A stretch of 64,000 nucleotides of DNA, taken from Halichoerus grypus (lineage: Eukaryota > Chordata > Mammalia > Carnivora > Phocidae). The translations under genes were made by a program, and so were the position numbers. Below the pieces are notes generated by a model, which was given only the letters and a program-made list of their open reading frames with translations, had not been told where the DNA came from and searched no databases. This document shows, one piece after another, positions 1 to 12,840 of the stretch; the first letter of the stretch is position 1; every line of letters begins with the position of its first letter. Location: assembly GCF_964656455.1 (NCBI RefSeq), contig NC_135722.1:89771313-89835312 (forward strand), in the 5' to 3' direction.

Positions 1-2530
1 CTTAAATAGGGAGGGCTCGGGTTCAGATGATTGGGTGGGGTATCCAGGGCTTTTAGCCTCATTAAGAGGTTCCCTGCAGGGTCATGATTGTCCCCAGCCA
101 TCCCCCATTTTTTCTCTAGCTATTGTCCTATTTCATTGCTAATTGAACTGTCCCTGGGCTCCTTCTGGCTCTTCACATTGCTTCCCAAGAGAATGGGGCT
201 GCATTTGCTGAGACCGCACATTTTCCAGACTAGCAACTAACTGTCTCTTCCTCAAGAAGCCGCACCTCCCCAAGGGGAAGGGGACAGCTTCTTGCCGCAA
301 GGGTGACAATGAGTCCTTTGTCAGCTCTGCCCACAGAAGAGAAAAATGATGAGAGCAGAACACTAAAAAGAATCTGTAACTTGAAGCAGGTCCCATGTCC
401 TGGTTTGAGCCAATATCCCGGATCCCGGGTCTTGGTTCCATATTTTGGTCTTTGCCCCTGAGTTCCACATGGAGGTTCCTCCAGGTTATTTTCTTGTCCT
501 CTACCTCTCCCAACCTGTCCTCTTTGCCTATAGCTTCCAAGAAAAAGCAGTTGCTCAACTTAACTTGTGACTGTTTTGAAAGCGCCTTTAAATAAGTGCA
601 GTGCATCCCCTCCAACAGAATACCCTGAAAGAGCTCGACAGCCCTGAAGATATACAATCAATACTTCACCTGAACCATTGATACCCTTGCCCATCACTTA
701 AATATCATTACAGGAAAGATTTCAACAAGATCACGGCACATTATACTTTAAAGTTTGACTTTAAAGGATGCCTGGGCTTTGCTGAAAGGCATTAGTAATG
801 GAATTCTTTATCTCTGAGCTTAATTTATTCTAAGGAGAATAGGGCCATTATCTTAAATCTATTTTTTTTCCAACAGAGAAAACAGGCCTCAGAAGTCCAG
901 CACTTATAAAGAAATCATTGTTTAATTACTTTTCTGTTTAACCCTTTGCAGAAGGGAGAGGGAGTGCGTTATTGGAAGATGAATGTGCATTCCGGTCAGG
1001 TCGCCATTGACAGACTTGCAGTATGCATTTTTTTTGTCATTTCTATTCCTGTGCTTCTCTGCATTTCTTACATGTGAGGACCCTGCAGTCAAGTCGTTTG
1101 TGTAGTTCTGAACCCCCGCTGAATCCACTGCCCCCTTGATCACTGGTGATGGAGGGGTCTTTGGTTGGAAGAACGCAGGGATGGGTAACCAAAGGAGTCA
1201 TATTAAGCTACTTGGTATACATCAGGCATGCAAGAACCGTGTGTTTACGCACATGGGAACATATACACTTGTATTTAGCTCCTTGACTCTGGCAGTGTGT
1301 CTCCATGGTGCAAAACAACTGGTTTGAAGAGCAGAGAAAATGATCTGTCAACTGACTATTCCTTTTACAAAGCACCAGCCACCCGGCAATTAATAGGACT
1401 ATTTGTTGTTTCCCTCCACCAGCGAATATGCATGACTAACTTTGTAGAAGGAGGTTTGTGCTCTGGGAGAGTCTCTAAGAAGATGCTATATGTCTACTTC
1501 TTCCAGGGCCCCTACTTGCTCATTTTTTTTCTGTTCTAATATGTAAAACTCAGCCACCAGGTCTCCATGACACATTTGGTTGGGGCCGGGTTAGGGGATC
1601 AGTTGTGAACTAAATCATGTATCCAAGTTACAGACCAGGGGCAGCTGCTTCACCAGCCCTAGGCTTCATTGAATCCCTGTTCAGCCCTTTGCTTGGTAGC
1701 ACCTTTCCCTACTGCTGCTTCTAGAACCTCAGCCCTAAGATTCTTCTGGATGGATATGCCAGTTGGTAAGAATGGCATGGCTTTCCAAAGGTTGGAGGTC
1801 ATCCAGCTTTGGGGAAGTTTTGTCCTTCACTCTATTCTTGCAAATTGGCTAGATGGAGGGAGAAGAGTAGGCACCATTATATTTCCAGGAACAGGAAGCA
1901 TATCAGTGTTCCACATCTGACTTCTAGCTCCTTCCTTTCCTTTGTCAGGATAACACTTTTTTTTCTGCTATTATCAGAGATTTTGTGCTTAATGTTACTT
2001 GGTCACATGTTCACAAGTGCAAATAACTGATGACCTCCATCTATTCGGCTGTCTTCATGTCTGCAAGGAGTGAAAGCCTATAAAGAATTCAGACAGGTTC
2101 CTGTTTTGATCAGCATTTACAGGTGATCATCACACTCAAGTCAAAAAGTCAGTGCCCTTCCCAAATTAGAACCATATGTATAGGAAATCTCCATTTTACA
2201 AGAGTGTAGTGCATCTGTTGGGGTTTTTTTTTTTCCCATCCTGGTGGGTCAGTTAGTTTGTAATTGTCTCTAATTGACCTTCTACCTTCTGTTGGCCTTT
2301 ATTACCTGACTCATAGGGAGCTCAGGAACGGGAGAGATTTTCCACCTGCTTTCGAATCCCCTTATCTTATAGCATCCCTACTGATGTACAAGATAAGTAG
2401 ATTCAGAGGACAGTTGAAAAAGGGAGCCTGGATTGTAGCCATCAGAATCACCATTTATGTTGGCATTCACTCCGTGTTCTAAGGTATGTGCTATTTTTTA
2501 AATTGAATGTAAACTGCAAAGACTCAAGTT
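1..2530. other. Unique non-coding stretch, no gene seen
   Basis: I see no recognisable gene, exon or interspersed repeat here. The longest open frame is a 172-codon minus-strand frame at 139-657, which resembles nothing I know and has no visible splice or codon support. The sequence is AT-rich with short T tracts. The piece around 700-900 is AT-rich and low in CpG and could be old regulatory DNA, but nothing in it is decisive. Confidence 0.6.
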
Positions 2531-2534
2531 AATT

Positions 2535-3190
2535 GTATTTCTCAGCTTATGGCACATTACCACCCATCTAAGAACTCTCTGCTCTAGATTTTTCTACCTT
2601 TATCCCTGATCCTCATGTCTATGCCCCTTCTCCTTCCCTTCCCGTAGGTAACTATTCTATGTTTGACATATGTCTTTGAATTGATATAAATATAAGAACA
2701 TATGCAAAATATGTAGCATTTTCTGTGTGAAAGATTTTAACTTACCTAAACAACATTGCGCTACATATATAATTGTTTCTTCTTCCACCCAGCCCTGCTT
2801 TTAAGAATTGTTCATATGTTTAGACATTTACCCAGTTATTGTCTCTAAATGATGTATTTTACATAGCTTTATTCAGCCATTCCCTTTTGATGGATCTCTA
2901 GGCTGCTTTTAGTTCCATGCCCCACTCCCATGAACTTATTTAGGAATTCTGGCATTCATACCACCAGATAAGATTTCTGGGTCTTTGGATACCTAATGGC
3001 CATTAAGTGTTGCCAGGTATATTCTAAAATAATTGATCAGTTTACATCCTTGCTGTTGGTTCGAGGAGGTGCCCATTTCCCCACGTGCTCACCAACCCTT
3101 GGCATCGTCCACTTCTCTAATCCTTGCTAACCTAATTGATACAGAACAGTCTTTCATTGTTACTTTCATTTTCCGCATTACTACCAAATA
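2535..3190 (-). mobile_element. Old L1 fragment (L1ME/HAL1-like), antisense
   Basis: On the plus strand this resembles an inverted L1 3' half. It has a stretch like the usual reverse complement of an old L1 tail (around 2645-2710). It then has a piece like 'ttctgggtctttggatacctaatgg' split over 2966-3000 and a run like 'gctcaccaacccttggcatc' near 3087. These phrases recur in antisense ORF2/3' sequence of ancient L1 copies. There is no open frame and no visible TSD, and divergence is high, so both edges and the subfamily are uncertain. Confidence 0.6.
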
Positions 3191-3743
3191 CCATCTGGGA
3201 ATGCCTGAAATAAAATGCTCGGCTTTATACGGTGCAGATCTTACAGGACTTCAGTGACTCAGTTGTGTCTGAATGGCTTGGACGCCCCGAGCATCCCCTC
3301 CCGACTCCCACGCAGAGGCGATGACATGGCCTCCCCGTCCCAGCTGCAGCTTGAGGGGTCCTCCATCAGTGGGTATGCGCAGACTCACGTGGTTTAACGT
3401 TTCTGCCAAAGTGGCCCACAAGTGCCATCTTATCAGAGGATCAATTTTGTATCAGAGGGTCATTAAATTCTTTTTCATGAGGATAAAATGGGCTTCTGCC
3501 ACTGCATGTTGTACCGCCACTCGCCTGAAACTAGAGAGGAAATCAAAGTGGAAGAGATTTAACCAAATTATCCATCTTCAGAAAATAAGCTCCACTGCAA
3601 ATGTATTTTTGATATAGCATTGTGCAACACAGAGAGAGGAGAGATAAAAACAGGCTAATGGTCCTGTTATACACGAAAGGGAGGAGGCTGTGACTTTAAC
3701 CCTCTGTGGACGCTGGGCTTCCCTCTCCTTCCCATTGGCAGCC

Positions 3744-3764
3744 GGGGGGGTGGGTGGGGTGGGG
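3744..3764 (+). promoter_or_regulatory. G-quadruplex motif
   Basis: Four G runs of 7, 3, 4 and 4 are separated by single T loops. Single-nucleotide loops are known to favour very stable parallel G-quadruplexes. A palindromic CACGTG E-box follows 10 bases later at 3775-3780, in the context GTCACGTGAA. Any role in transcription is inference. Confidence 0.7.
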
Positions 3765-3823
3765 AGGTTTTGGTCACGTGAAGGACACAGGCCTAAAGCT
3801 CCAGAAGGACTGAGGTCCCGTTG

Positions 3824-3831
3824 ATTTGCAT
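3824..3831 (+). promoter_or_regulatory. POU octamer ATTTGCAT
   Basis: This is a perfect octamer, the site for OCT1/OCT2-type POU factors. It lies 44 bp downstream of the E-box at 3775-3780. Single octamers occur often by chance, so its interest comes only from the local cluster. Confidence 0.4.
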
Positions 3832-4717
3832 GGTCATGGGTTGTCCTTTTCCAGAATCAGAGAACACTTGGGGAAGGCTTTTAATCTCCTGTGAGGGTTG
3901 GGATACCTGAAGGGGTGGTCTGTCCTGAATGGTGTGACCTCCCCCCACATTCCATGACTGACCTTCTCACGTGGCAGCCTGGGAAGAACACTCAACAGCC
4001 TCGCTCCCCGACTGGGTGGACCTGCGGCCAAATGCCTACTCTTTCCAATGGGGCCCAGTGGTCCGCAAACCCAATATGGCCGGAGGGTTTGTTTTGGTGG
4101 TGGTGGTGGTGTTTGCAGTCCCTATTCGAGAGATAATTTTCTTTTGTCAGTCTCTTGGGTAGTTGCAAGAACAGGGAAGAGAGAGGTCGAGGCAGCCTGT
4201 GTGGGGGAGTCGAGCACAAGACAGACCCTTGGGGCCCTGCTTCCCTGACCCCTTGCTCCCTAGTGTCCTGTGACTACACGGGCTTGGAGGACAGATGAAA
4301 GGAGTCAGCAACATCACATGGAAGCCACTGCAATGCTTATTATAGTATCCCGTGCTTGTGAGGTGCATGAGTACATGTGATTGGGTGAGGTAGGAGTGCG
4401 AACAATAAAAAAGGAGGAAATGTGTTTGGATAAGACCTAAGGAGGCAAACAGTTTACAGAGACGAGACCTACGGTGTCAGAGATTGCCAGGATGAATGCT
4501 GTGGTCACGTTGCCCCTTGCCCAGGGTCTGAGAAGGTTCTGGAGCCTCAGCCAGCTCACCAGTCCCCCTTATGCTGGATGGCAGGCGCTGAAACCCAGGC
4601 AGACACGGGCCCCACATTCTCCATGCTTTCCCAGGGCATCTGTGCCATTATTCCATCCACTGGGAACGCCCTCAGCTCTGCCTCCGGGATTTTGATGTTT
4701 TCTCCATTCCAAGTGAA

Positions 4718-4953
4718 CAGCAGAAGTCTTTATTTTTTTTATTTAGTTTTAAATTTTTTTTAAAGACTTTATTTAATTTGTCAGAGTGAGAGAGCACAAG
4801 CAGGGGGAGTGGCAAGCAGAGGGAGAAGCAGGCTCCCGGCTGAGCAGGGAGCCCGATGCGGGACTCGATCCCAGGGCCCTGGGATCCTGACCTGAGCCAA
4901 AGGCAGACGCTTAACCAACTGAGCCACCCGGGCGTCCCCAGCTGAAGTCTTTA
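4718..4953 (-). mobile_element. CAN-SINE (SINEC), antisense, with 15-bp TSD
   Basis: The element body is about 4733-4938. Read on the minus strand it starts with the tRNA-like head (gggacgcccgggtggctcag), has the B-box region and a CT-rich middle, and ends in an A-rich tail that appears as T tracts near 4751-4770. The TSD is cagcagaagtcttta (4718-4732) against cagctgaagtcttta (4939-4953), one mismatch in 15. One mismatch and an otherwise intact body suggest a fairly recent copy. Confidence 0.95.
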
Positions 4954-7883
4954 AAAAGTGTGCCTGGCCGTGGTTCTGTGAAGGACACAGGTGCCTGGAG
5001 CAGAGATAAAGGAGAGCCGTGAAGCCTGCCTCGGGGCCCACAACCTAACATTGAGAAGACTGACAGAGCCTCCTCACCAGCTCAGGTGCGCTCGCAGATG
5101 CTGCTGCTTCTTGAGGATCCTTCTCCTCGCAGACGAGCAAGGGCCAGTTCTGCCATTGGATGGTGTGGTGTTGGTTTCTCAGATACACAACTCCCTAGCA
5201 GTGGATTAGAGGCCTTGTAGTGTCCTGGAGAATGACTTCTCTGTGATTAATGGAGGCCTTGCCTTTAAAACGGACCAGCTCCTTTTTCCATTTGCCATAA
5301 GCCATGCATGTGCTCTTCAGAGAAAACAGAATAGAAAAAACTATTTGCAAGATAAGTAAAGAGAAATGTAATCCCTGAGTGGAATGAAGGGTGCTTTGAA
5401 ATGAATGGGGGATAATCCTTTTGTTGTCTATTATAAATGCACTTTATTTTTACATTATCTGGCTATGAGAATGTGCCATTCACTCTATGACAAAGCCACT
5501 TCAGTGTCTTCTCTTTATGTCATACTACGTGTGGACTGCAAGTGGTGTTTATTGCCTGGGGTCTGAGGCCGCCTGCCCAATGGGGACAGCTGGGCCACGT
5601 GGCCACTGAGGCTCTCGACAGAATGAGTTCTGTATCAGGCTCAGGACAGCGGTAAAAAGGAGGCTTAGGGCAGTGAAGGAACAAATGTCGTCCCCCCCCA
5701 CCTGCTCCAGAGGCAGAAAACCCAGCACTTTATTCACATAGGCTTGCAATAACTAAGAGAGTCATAACTCAGTCCCTTGCTCCGTCTGAGACCTGGGACT
5801 GATCTCTCTGTTTCATGACCTGGCATTCAGTACCCTTAAGGGACAGCAGGAAAATTCCAGGGCCTTGCGAGACAGCATTGCTTCCAAGGTTCCTTTCCTC
5901 CTCCCTCATCTCCCAGGAGCCTCTCTGCTAGGAACAGGCTGCCACAAGTGAGAATCTCTGTTCCTGGGAACGACTTTTCGGAAGCTCACTTTTTCCCAGG
6001 TGCTGATCTGTCGATTGCTGCAGAAAGCTTTCGAGGCCCTCACCCCATGGATTCCTGGAGAAGGTGGAGCATGTCATGAATGATCTTTCTATCTCACACT
6101 CTTGGTGGGTAAAATGACTCCCACATTAGTACCTAGAATGCTCGAGAGCTCGTGTGATCACTGGTCGGGAAAATATCATGCGGAGGGCGTCAGTTATCAT
6201 ATCACTGTCCTGTGTAAATGTTTCGGGGTTTTCCATGCCGGGATCATCCCCCACCCAGATAGCCCTTACCGAGTGACTAAAAAATGAAGACAACCTAGCT
6301 TTCTCCAGTTTGTGCACATATCCCTCATTTCATCACGCCCTTCACTCCCACAGAAGGAAGACAGGAGGGCTGAGGTTCATCAGTGTCTCTCAAAACCACT
6401 TTGTCCTGAAGTCGCCTCCCCAACATAATGGTTTGAGCATGGCAGCCATGGAAATAATGTTTTGTCACACCTTCCAACTGAACCCGGGGAGATGTCTGCT
6501 CAGGCTGCTTGCGCCGCATCCTTGTCATTTCCACCGTCCCATGATCCCCAGCGGTATCCAAAAGCCCACCCAGAACGCTGAGCCACATGTGGGTCGGGGT
6601 AGCTGCTTCCAGAGACCAGCTCTCGGGCTTGTGTTCTGCCTCCCTAGAGCTTACAGTTTCAGAAACAGAAACTGACTGCAGCAGATATATCCAGAATATT
6701 TTGACCACATAATGGAAACACGAAGCTATTGCCTTGAAGATACTTATAACATACCTCTTTAAATAATATAATCCTTTTTCTCATCGAAAAAACAAGTTTA
6801 AGTGCATTTGGAGGTGGGAAATGAAGGTTGGCCAGCTAAAGCAATTGGATAAAAAGGATGGGAAGCTTACAAGTCCAGGGAAAAACAAATGATTTTCTAG
6901 CAATAACCCAGAGAGCCTGGCCTTAGAGAGGGTCGATCCCACTTCTAGCCCTTCAGGTGGCTGGTTCACTGGTTCCGTTTAAGGCATGAGCTCAGCAACA
7001 AATTAAGTAAAGGGTCCCCAATAAATGCTAATAAGCCCCAAGAGGAAACAGGGGCATTCCCATGCATACCAAATATACTCATTAGCATCCCTGCTATTAT
7101 GAAGAATAGCAAAATGACCTTGCAATCATTAGAAGCTTAAAATGCTATGACTTAAGTTTAGAGGGACACATATTACATTGTAAAACCTAATTAGTGTTAC
7201 CTTTGCTAATTGCCGCCTAGCACTAAGTTAGATAAAATAAATGCATGATGGACGTTCGGGGACATCAGATATAACCCCATCACCACTTTTAAAGGAAGTG
7301 AAATTATAGGAGAAGAGCCATCTGAAAAGATATTTTTCTGAATGGTTGTGAGTGGTTTGAGCGAAGTGAGGGAAGCATGTGCAGTCCGTGCATTTATTTG
7401 TGTGAATCCTAAATGCTGGAATTTTCTCCTGAGAACACTGTTCCTCTCCTGTATTTCTCTAATGTGAATGCCGGGATGCCAAACAATAGGGGGAAATTAC
7501 CGTAGCACCAAAATCCATCCCCAGCATGAAAACAGATGTTGAGGGATACAGTGAAATTCTCTCTCACGGGCAATCAGAAGATTCAGCCCTCTCCCAGCCC
7601 AGACCTGCAGCCAGGACGTGTCCAGGAGTGGATCTGTCCACTAGATGAACTTGGCTTGAGTCTCCCGTTCACCCTTGGAGGAGGCTCGGGGAGCGCTCGT
7701 GTGGGACTATAAGGAAATTCCAGGCGCCTTACCAGCTCAGGGTCGCTGTGGCCCATTGGGCCCGGGGCACAAAGCTCAGGTCAGGTCCTAGTGTCTCTTT
7801 ACACTGCAGACAAAACCAAAAATAGTCAAAAAGGTTGAACCTCCAACCACACCGACCCTCTGGAAGTGCGGGCCTGTGCGCAT

Positions 7884-7884
<1 letters not shown>
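4954..7884. other. Unique non-coding stretch, no gene seen
   Basis: I recognise no gene or clear repeat. The open frames on opposite strands at 6310-6708 (121 and 127 codons) overlap each other, resemble no known family and look like chance. The part around 7000-7400 is AT-rich and repeat-free. A short C run lies at 5692-5699. Confidence 0.55.
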
Positions 7885-7921
<37 letters not shown>

Positions 7922-7924
7922 ACC
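7885..7924 (+). repeat. (CA)n microsatellite
   Basis: This is an almost pure CA array with one T interruption near its 3' end. It is preceded by a short GTGCGCATG alternating purine-pyrimidine stretch, so the whole tract could adopt Z-DNA. Length is probably polymorphic. Confidence 0.95.
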
Positions 7925-10900
7925 CCAGAGCTGCACTCTCTTCCAGCTGTGCTCAACATTCATAATAAGGTTGTGAAAGGGAAATTATTTTCTTAGGGTT
8001 GTCAGGGTTTTTTTCCTACTTCAGAATAAATGATAGCTGATTTTTCCAGAAACAAGTCTGTCACTTGTGCCTCTCTCAGGGGCCCTCCTGAGTATATCCT
8101 AAATGGTGCAGATTAAAATCAAGTCATAAAGTTTTACAGCCAGCCGTAGTCATAAAACTAGTTTAGAGCTTTGTTTTCATGCTAGGTTCTGAGGAGGGCG
8201 AGGGGTCCTCTGAGGTCCCTCCGCCTCTGCTGGGGCAGGAGGGAAGGAGGGAGACAAAAACAGAGCAGGTGAGGCCTCCCTCCACCCAGGCAGCCGCTCT
8301 TAGCTATTTTAAATATCGAGTGTGCGTGTCAAATTTCGTTTGGAAAAGCAAAACTTCCATGGTTAAAAATAGCTGGAAAGTCACCAAGAGGCCATTGAGG
8401 ACCAGGGAGGCTATGGATTTCCCTCGGGTGCACCCGGACACCGGCAGGGCCAGAACCAGAAATCGGGCCTCGTGGATCCAGGGTTCCATCCCAAGGTTGA
8501 GGTTCAAGGCACGCGAGGAGCACCAACTGTCCCAAAGTTGGTGATGCCTTACACTCCATAACTGTTGACTTCCTGAAGGACACTCCAACCTTTCTTTTAC
8601 AGATAGTCTCAGGCCTTCTTAAGTAAGATTTCTTTCACTGGGCTCGATTTCCCAAGGATAACAGGGACCTCACTTGGTGAGGGGAGACTCACAATCCGCC
8701 TGCTGATGCCCCAGCCTCCCCTCCAGCCCTGCCCCGGCTCCAGGGATAGCACGTCCTGGTAGCCTTTCTTCTTTGGCTCAGCTGGGCAGGGTTGGATTTT
8801 CGAAGCTAAACTGGCTCAGTGTGATTGCTGGAGTCAGTGCATTGGCCTTGATGATTAGGCCACCTGGCTTCTCTGGGATAGGCTCCTGTCATTTGCTGCC
8901 TGACAGTGTTAGCACCAGCAAGACAGATTAGCAGCTAGAGCCGCCTCTCCACCTGCCGCCCACGAAGCCTCCCACACAGTGATGGCGCCCTCACAGGACG
9001 TCCTCACAGGCTCCCCCGACGCAAGACTTCAGTAGCATTGCCCCTTCACCTTCCTCTTCCTCCTCCTCCCTGTCCTTCCTCCCACCCCCACCCCCATCCT
9101 TTGCAATAGCTCAAGAGAAAAAAAAATGGAGCTGCTGATAATTAAAATTATATCTTTGTTCCACCAATGTATGAAACTCTGGGAAGTCATTATCAGAGTC
9201 AGACAGTGATATTTTGATATCCTTGAATCTTTTTGATATAAGGAATAAAGTTCTGAGGCATGAGGAGCTAGAGCGCCATGCTATTTCTTAATCGCCCTTT
9301 ATAATTTGCAGTATCTCGGGATGCTTCTCAGATGTTTCCACTGTGGCTTATGTACACTTCAAACCCATGTGTCGTTAAATGCAGAAGCTAGGTACTGAAT
9401 TAATGAAGGCAGCTTCAAAAGCCCACCTCTTTGGCAGGCTGAAGATCTAAGAGCAAACTCAGAGAGGGTGATGGGGCTTTGAAAAGTACTAAGCACAGAC
9501 AATAAATCTCATTAAATAAAGTCAGCGGAGTGGGCTCGGAACTGTAATCAGGCGAGTGGGGGACCAAAGAGGGGACAGTCAACATGACAACTGACTCTGT
9601 CTGGGAGCTGGGAGTGAGGGCAGGGGGATGGGAGAAGGGGTCGTGTTTGGGACAGTCACATGACCCAAATAGAAGCAGCGCTAAGGGATGCAGTCTGGAG
9701 GATGCTGGGAGAACACGGGGCACGGGCAGGCCACCGTGCTGACCGACCGGGGTCGACAAGCACTCTGAGTTGAAAAGTGGGGTCGCTGGCTCCTCTTCTA
9801 CTCCCCTCGGCTGCTTTAGTAACATCTCAAGAAGGCAGAGCATTTGAGCAGGGCCTACAAAGGAAGAGAGAAGCTGACAGAAACTGCTCAGCTGTCAAAA
9901 TGAATTCCCTGAAGCCCTGTGCTAGAACGTGCAGTCACTCTGTCAAACAGAAGTGGAGCAGGGACATCTACAACCCTCAGCGTACCTCTGCACACAGCCA
10001 GGGAGTAGGAAACTTGGGGGCTCAGTCACTAATAAACGGGAAGGTTCTTCATGGGATTCGGTTGACAGCTACCAGCACATTGGATGATTATAGTGCCAGA
10101 CCAGTGCATGGGTTTTCAGAAGTGGATTGGGGCTGCTGGGTAACACGAGGGGAGGTTAGAGTAGGACACAGCAGGGGTGGGAAGGAGGACCACGCGGCAT
10201 TTGGGCCTCCTGCTTTTCCCTCTAGACTCCTCCTGCAGAGAAGCTGAGGGCCCTGGCCAAGTGAAGGCTGACCCTCTGGGATGGCCACTGCAGACCCTTT
10301 CTTGGCCATGATGGCTATCCAGCTGCCCATCCTAGGGACAGGGTGCTCTCTGAAGGCTTCTCAGTGAGGAGCTCTGTTCTCTCTCTCTTAAACCTACTGA
10401 GCACCACATCATTCTCCTCCTGTTTCCACCCCAACTCCCTCTAATAATTATGTCTCCATTTTAATTCAAGAATTTATAGAGATTACACTGACCCTTCCCC
10501 CCAGAATGAAAGGACGTGGGATCCTCCACCAGATTTATTTGTGATTGTGGCTGGGGGTTTATTTAAACTAATTTTATTATTCATGACACTGACAATTTAT
10601 GCAGTGAATGCTATTATAGGCTATGATTGGCTGCTGCAGCTAAGGACTAAAAGTGCCACTTCCTGGGATATGCAAGAAAGAAAGGCAGAGGATATTAGAA
10701 AAATAGTCAGTCACAGCACTATTTTTTTATAAAGTGATCCCCCAAACCTTCATTTAAAAAAAAAAAGCTAATTTAATTTCCCAAACACCCTGCAAAAGGT
10801 ATCTAATTACCCACTCCTAAATTGCTCTCATAATTTTTCCAAAGTTCTCTATTGTTGATGCCTTTGTGAGTTCTCCTTGTCTACAAGCAAAGAAGCTGCC

Positions 10901-11129
10901 ATCTCAATGCACGGGTCCCCGCACAACCTACTCGAGATGACTCCTCCCGATGCTATGCTCGGAAGTCCTGATACAGCTCCTAATGTGTTAGCTCATTGAA
11001 TCGAGAAATATTTGAAACCTAAGACTTGAGTTGTCATCATCTATAGTTGTAGGAGCAATAAAAGGAATTGACCCCTTTTTAAAAAAAAAAATGTCCTTGT
11101 TCTTTGTTCTAAGAGGAAAACTTAAAAAA
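7925..11129. other. Unique non-coding stretch with conserved-looking AT-rich blocks
   Basis: No gene is recognised. Blocks at about 8300-8360, 8780-8960, 9120-9330 and 10530-10730 are repeat-free and carry homeodomain-type TAAT cores, CCAAT/ATTGG and short CpG-containing words. That is the look of non-coding DNA under constraint, but this is texture rather than proof. A C-rich tract at 9068-9095 has four C runs and could form a minus-strand G-quadruplex. The longest frame (156 codons, 9777-10247) is unrecognised. Confidence 0.5.
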
Positions 11130-11556
11130 AAAACAATTGGACACCAAATCGGAACAAGTTGTGATATATCCACACAATGGCATAGTCCTGAGCAGCAGGA
11201 AGGAATGAAGTACTGACACGCACAACAACGAAGACGAATCTCACAATGGTTATGCCAAGTGAAAGTAACCAGCCCCCAAAAGGAGTTTCTACTACATGAT
11301 TCCATTTTGTAAAGTCCTAGAAAAAGCAAACTTCTTTTTTAAAACAGAAGGCAGAAAGATGCTTGCCTGGAGGAGGGCAAAAGGGAGAGATTACAAAAGT
11401 GCATAAGAAAACCTTGGGGGTGATGGATATGTTCATTATCCTGATTGCAGTGATGGCGTCATGGTGAACATGTGTCACAACTTCTATAATTGTACACTTT
11501 AAACGTGCAATTTACTGTGTGCTGCTTATACGGTCAATAAACCTGTTAAAACAAAC
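11130..11556 (+). mobile_element. Old L1 3' fragment (L1M type), sense
   Basis: The run from 'gtgatatatccacacaatgg' through 'gcacaacaacg', 'ccaagtgaaagtaacc', 'tgattccattttg', 'ggggtgatggatatgttc' and 'aattgtacactttaaa' follows the C-terminal ORF2 plus 3' UTR order of L1M elements. It ends at about 11556 near 'caataaacctgttaaaac'. It is diverged, with no open frame, and is a dead 5'-truncated copy. Confidence 0.75.
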
Positions 11557-11564
11557 ACACAGCC

Positions 11565-11700
11565 TTTATGAAGTCCTGGCTTCACCATTGACTAAGTATG
11601 TGACCTTAACTTCTCTGGACAATAGTTTACTCACCTGTAAAATAGGAATGATAAGGCCTGCCCCACAGGGGTGTTAGGACCAACAACATGAGAAAACATC
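11565..11700 (+). repeat. MIR element, sense
   Basis: The order 'ctggcttcaccattgactaa', 'tgtgacctt', 'tcacctgtaaaatagg' and 'ggtgttagga' matches the MIR core and its tRNA-distal part. It is an ancient SINE fragment directly after the L1 at 11130-11556. Confidence 0.7.
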
Positions 11701-12459
11701 AATCCAGGTATATATATACACTAATAAATTCGTGAATAGCATTCATCAACTTGAATCGCTGTAGAAGTGAAAGGATTCAAAGCAGTTGCTCTGGCGCCTA
11801 GCCCGTTACCTTGCAGAAGGCCGGTACTCCATCTTTGTTTAACTGAACCGAAGGAGGACATCTGACACTTAGTAAACCTCGATTGGCACCACAGAGTCTA
11901 AATATTATCTATTCATTGAACTTCTGTTAGGGAATCATGGAATCCTGAAACGGTACATCCTAGAATACGAGGGAGACAAGAAAGCCCAGGCGCCACATCC
12001 TAACTTCAGGCAGATGAGACAGAATGATGTCTAGCACCTGATACAGGGCTCCTGGCCCTGCGTTTACAAAGGATGCTTAATGAAGGAGAGCATTGTGAAT
12101 AGGGTGATGGAGACGAAAGTCCTAGAATATTTGGTGTGCTCTCCTATGCTCTTCTCTACTGTAGGAATTGATCTGTAGAGAGTCTGATAAGAATCTGATA
12201 AGAGCCCTTTAAATTCACAGCACAGCAAAGTGGAATTGAGGTGGGGGCTGAACTGAGCTCCGTTGCTTCAAAGACTCTTCCAGGCCCCAGTAAGCTCTGA
12301 ATTGTAAATTGTCTGATGCCAACCTTTTGTGGCTGCTGTCTGGATTAGCAGCCCGAACTCTCAGAATTTTCTCCCCAGCTTCCTAGCAATCAATTCAGCC
12401 CACTTGATCATGCACCTGCCTCACTCCAGCCTTTACTGTGTTTGTTTTTGTTGCCCTTT

Positions 12460-12620
12460 GCAGATTCCAAAATACTTTCACAAAGTTATCACATTTAGTC
12501 CTCACCTTCATTCTGTGGGGTATATAGAACAGGCCTTACAGGATTCCTGTTTATGGTTAAAGGAATCGATGCCCGTGTCAGTACAAGATTTGCTCAAGAT
12601 CCCTCACTGAACAGAGGGGA
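12460..12620 (-). repeat. MIR-like fragment, antisense
   Basis: The words 'ttatcacatttagtcctcac', 'attctgtggggtata' and the downstream 'tttgctcaagatccctcact' match a reverse-complemented MIR. The alignment is loose and the edges are approximate. Confidence 0.5.
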
Positions 12621-12724
12621 GAGAAAAGTCAAGTCTTTACCTTTTAACATCTGTTCCTATGCTCTTTCTCCCGTCCCCAAGGAGATGAATGACATCACCC
12701 TTGGCTAACTCATTCTGAAGGCAA

Positions 12725-12840
12725 CATTATGCCTATTCCCATTTTGCACATGGGACAGAAAGAAGTAATGTGACTTACATAAGGTCACACAGTGGTTGAG
12801 TAGAGATTAGATCCTGCCAAGTGCAGCCCTCTTCCACTGT
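12725..12840 (-). repeat. MIR fragment, antisense
   Basis: The order 'ttcccattttgcacatggga', 'gacttacataaggtcacaca' and 'gtggttgagtagagattaga' is the standard reverse-complement MIR core. Confidence 0.7.

Larger units (their letters stand above)
3191..4717. other. Unique non-coding stretch with candidate regulatory motifs
   Basis: No gene is recognised. The 3400-3620 part is repeat-free and has the balanced, low-CpG texture often seen in conserved non-coding DNA, including two 'tatcagagg' repeats about 30 bp apart. A G-quadruplex motif, a CACGTG E-box and a POU octamer lie within 90 bp at 3744-3831. A short GGT run sits near 4096-4111. Overlapping open frames at 3834-4368 look like chance. 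Confidence 0.5.
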
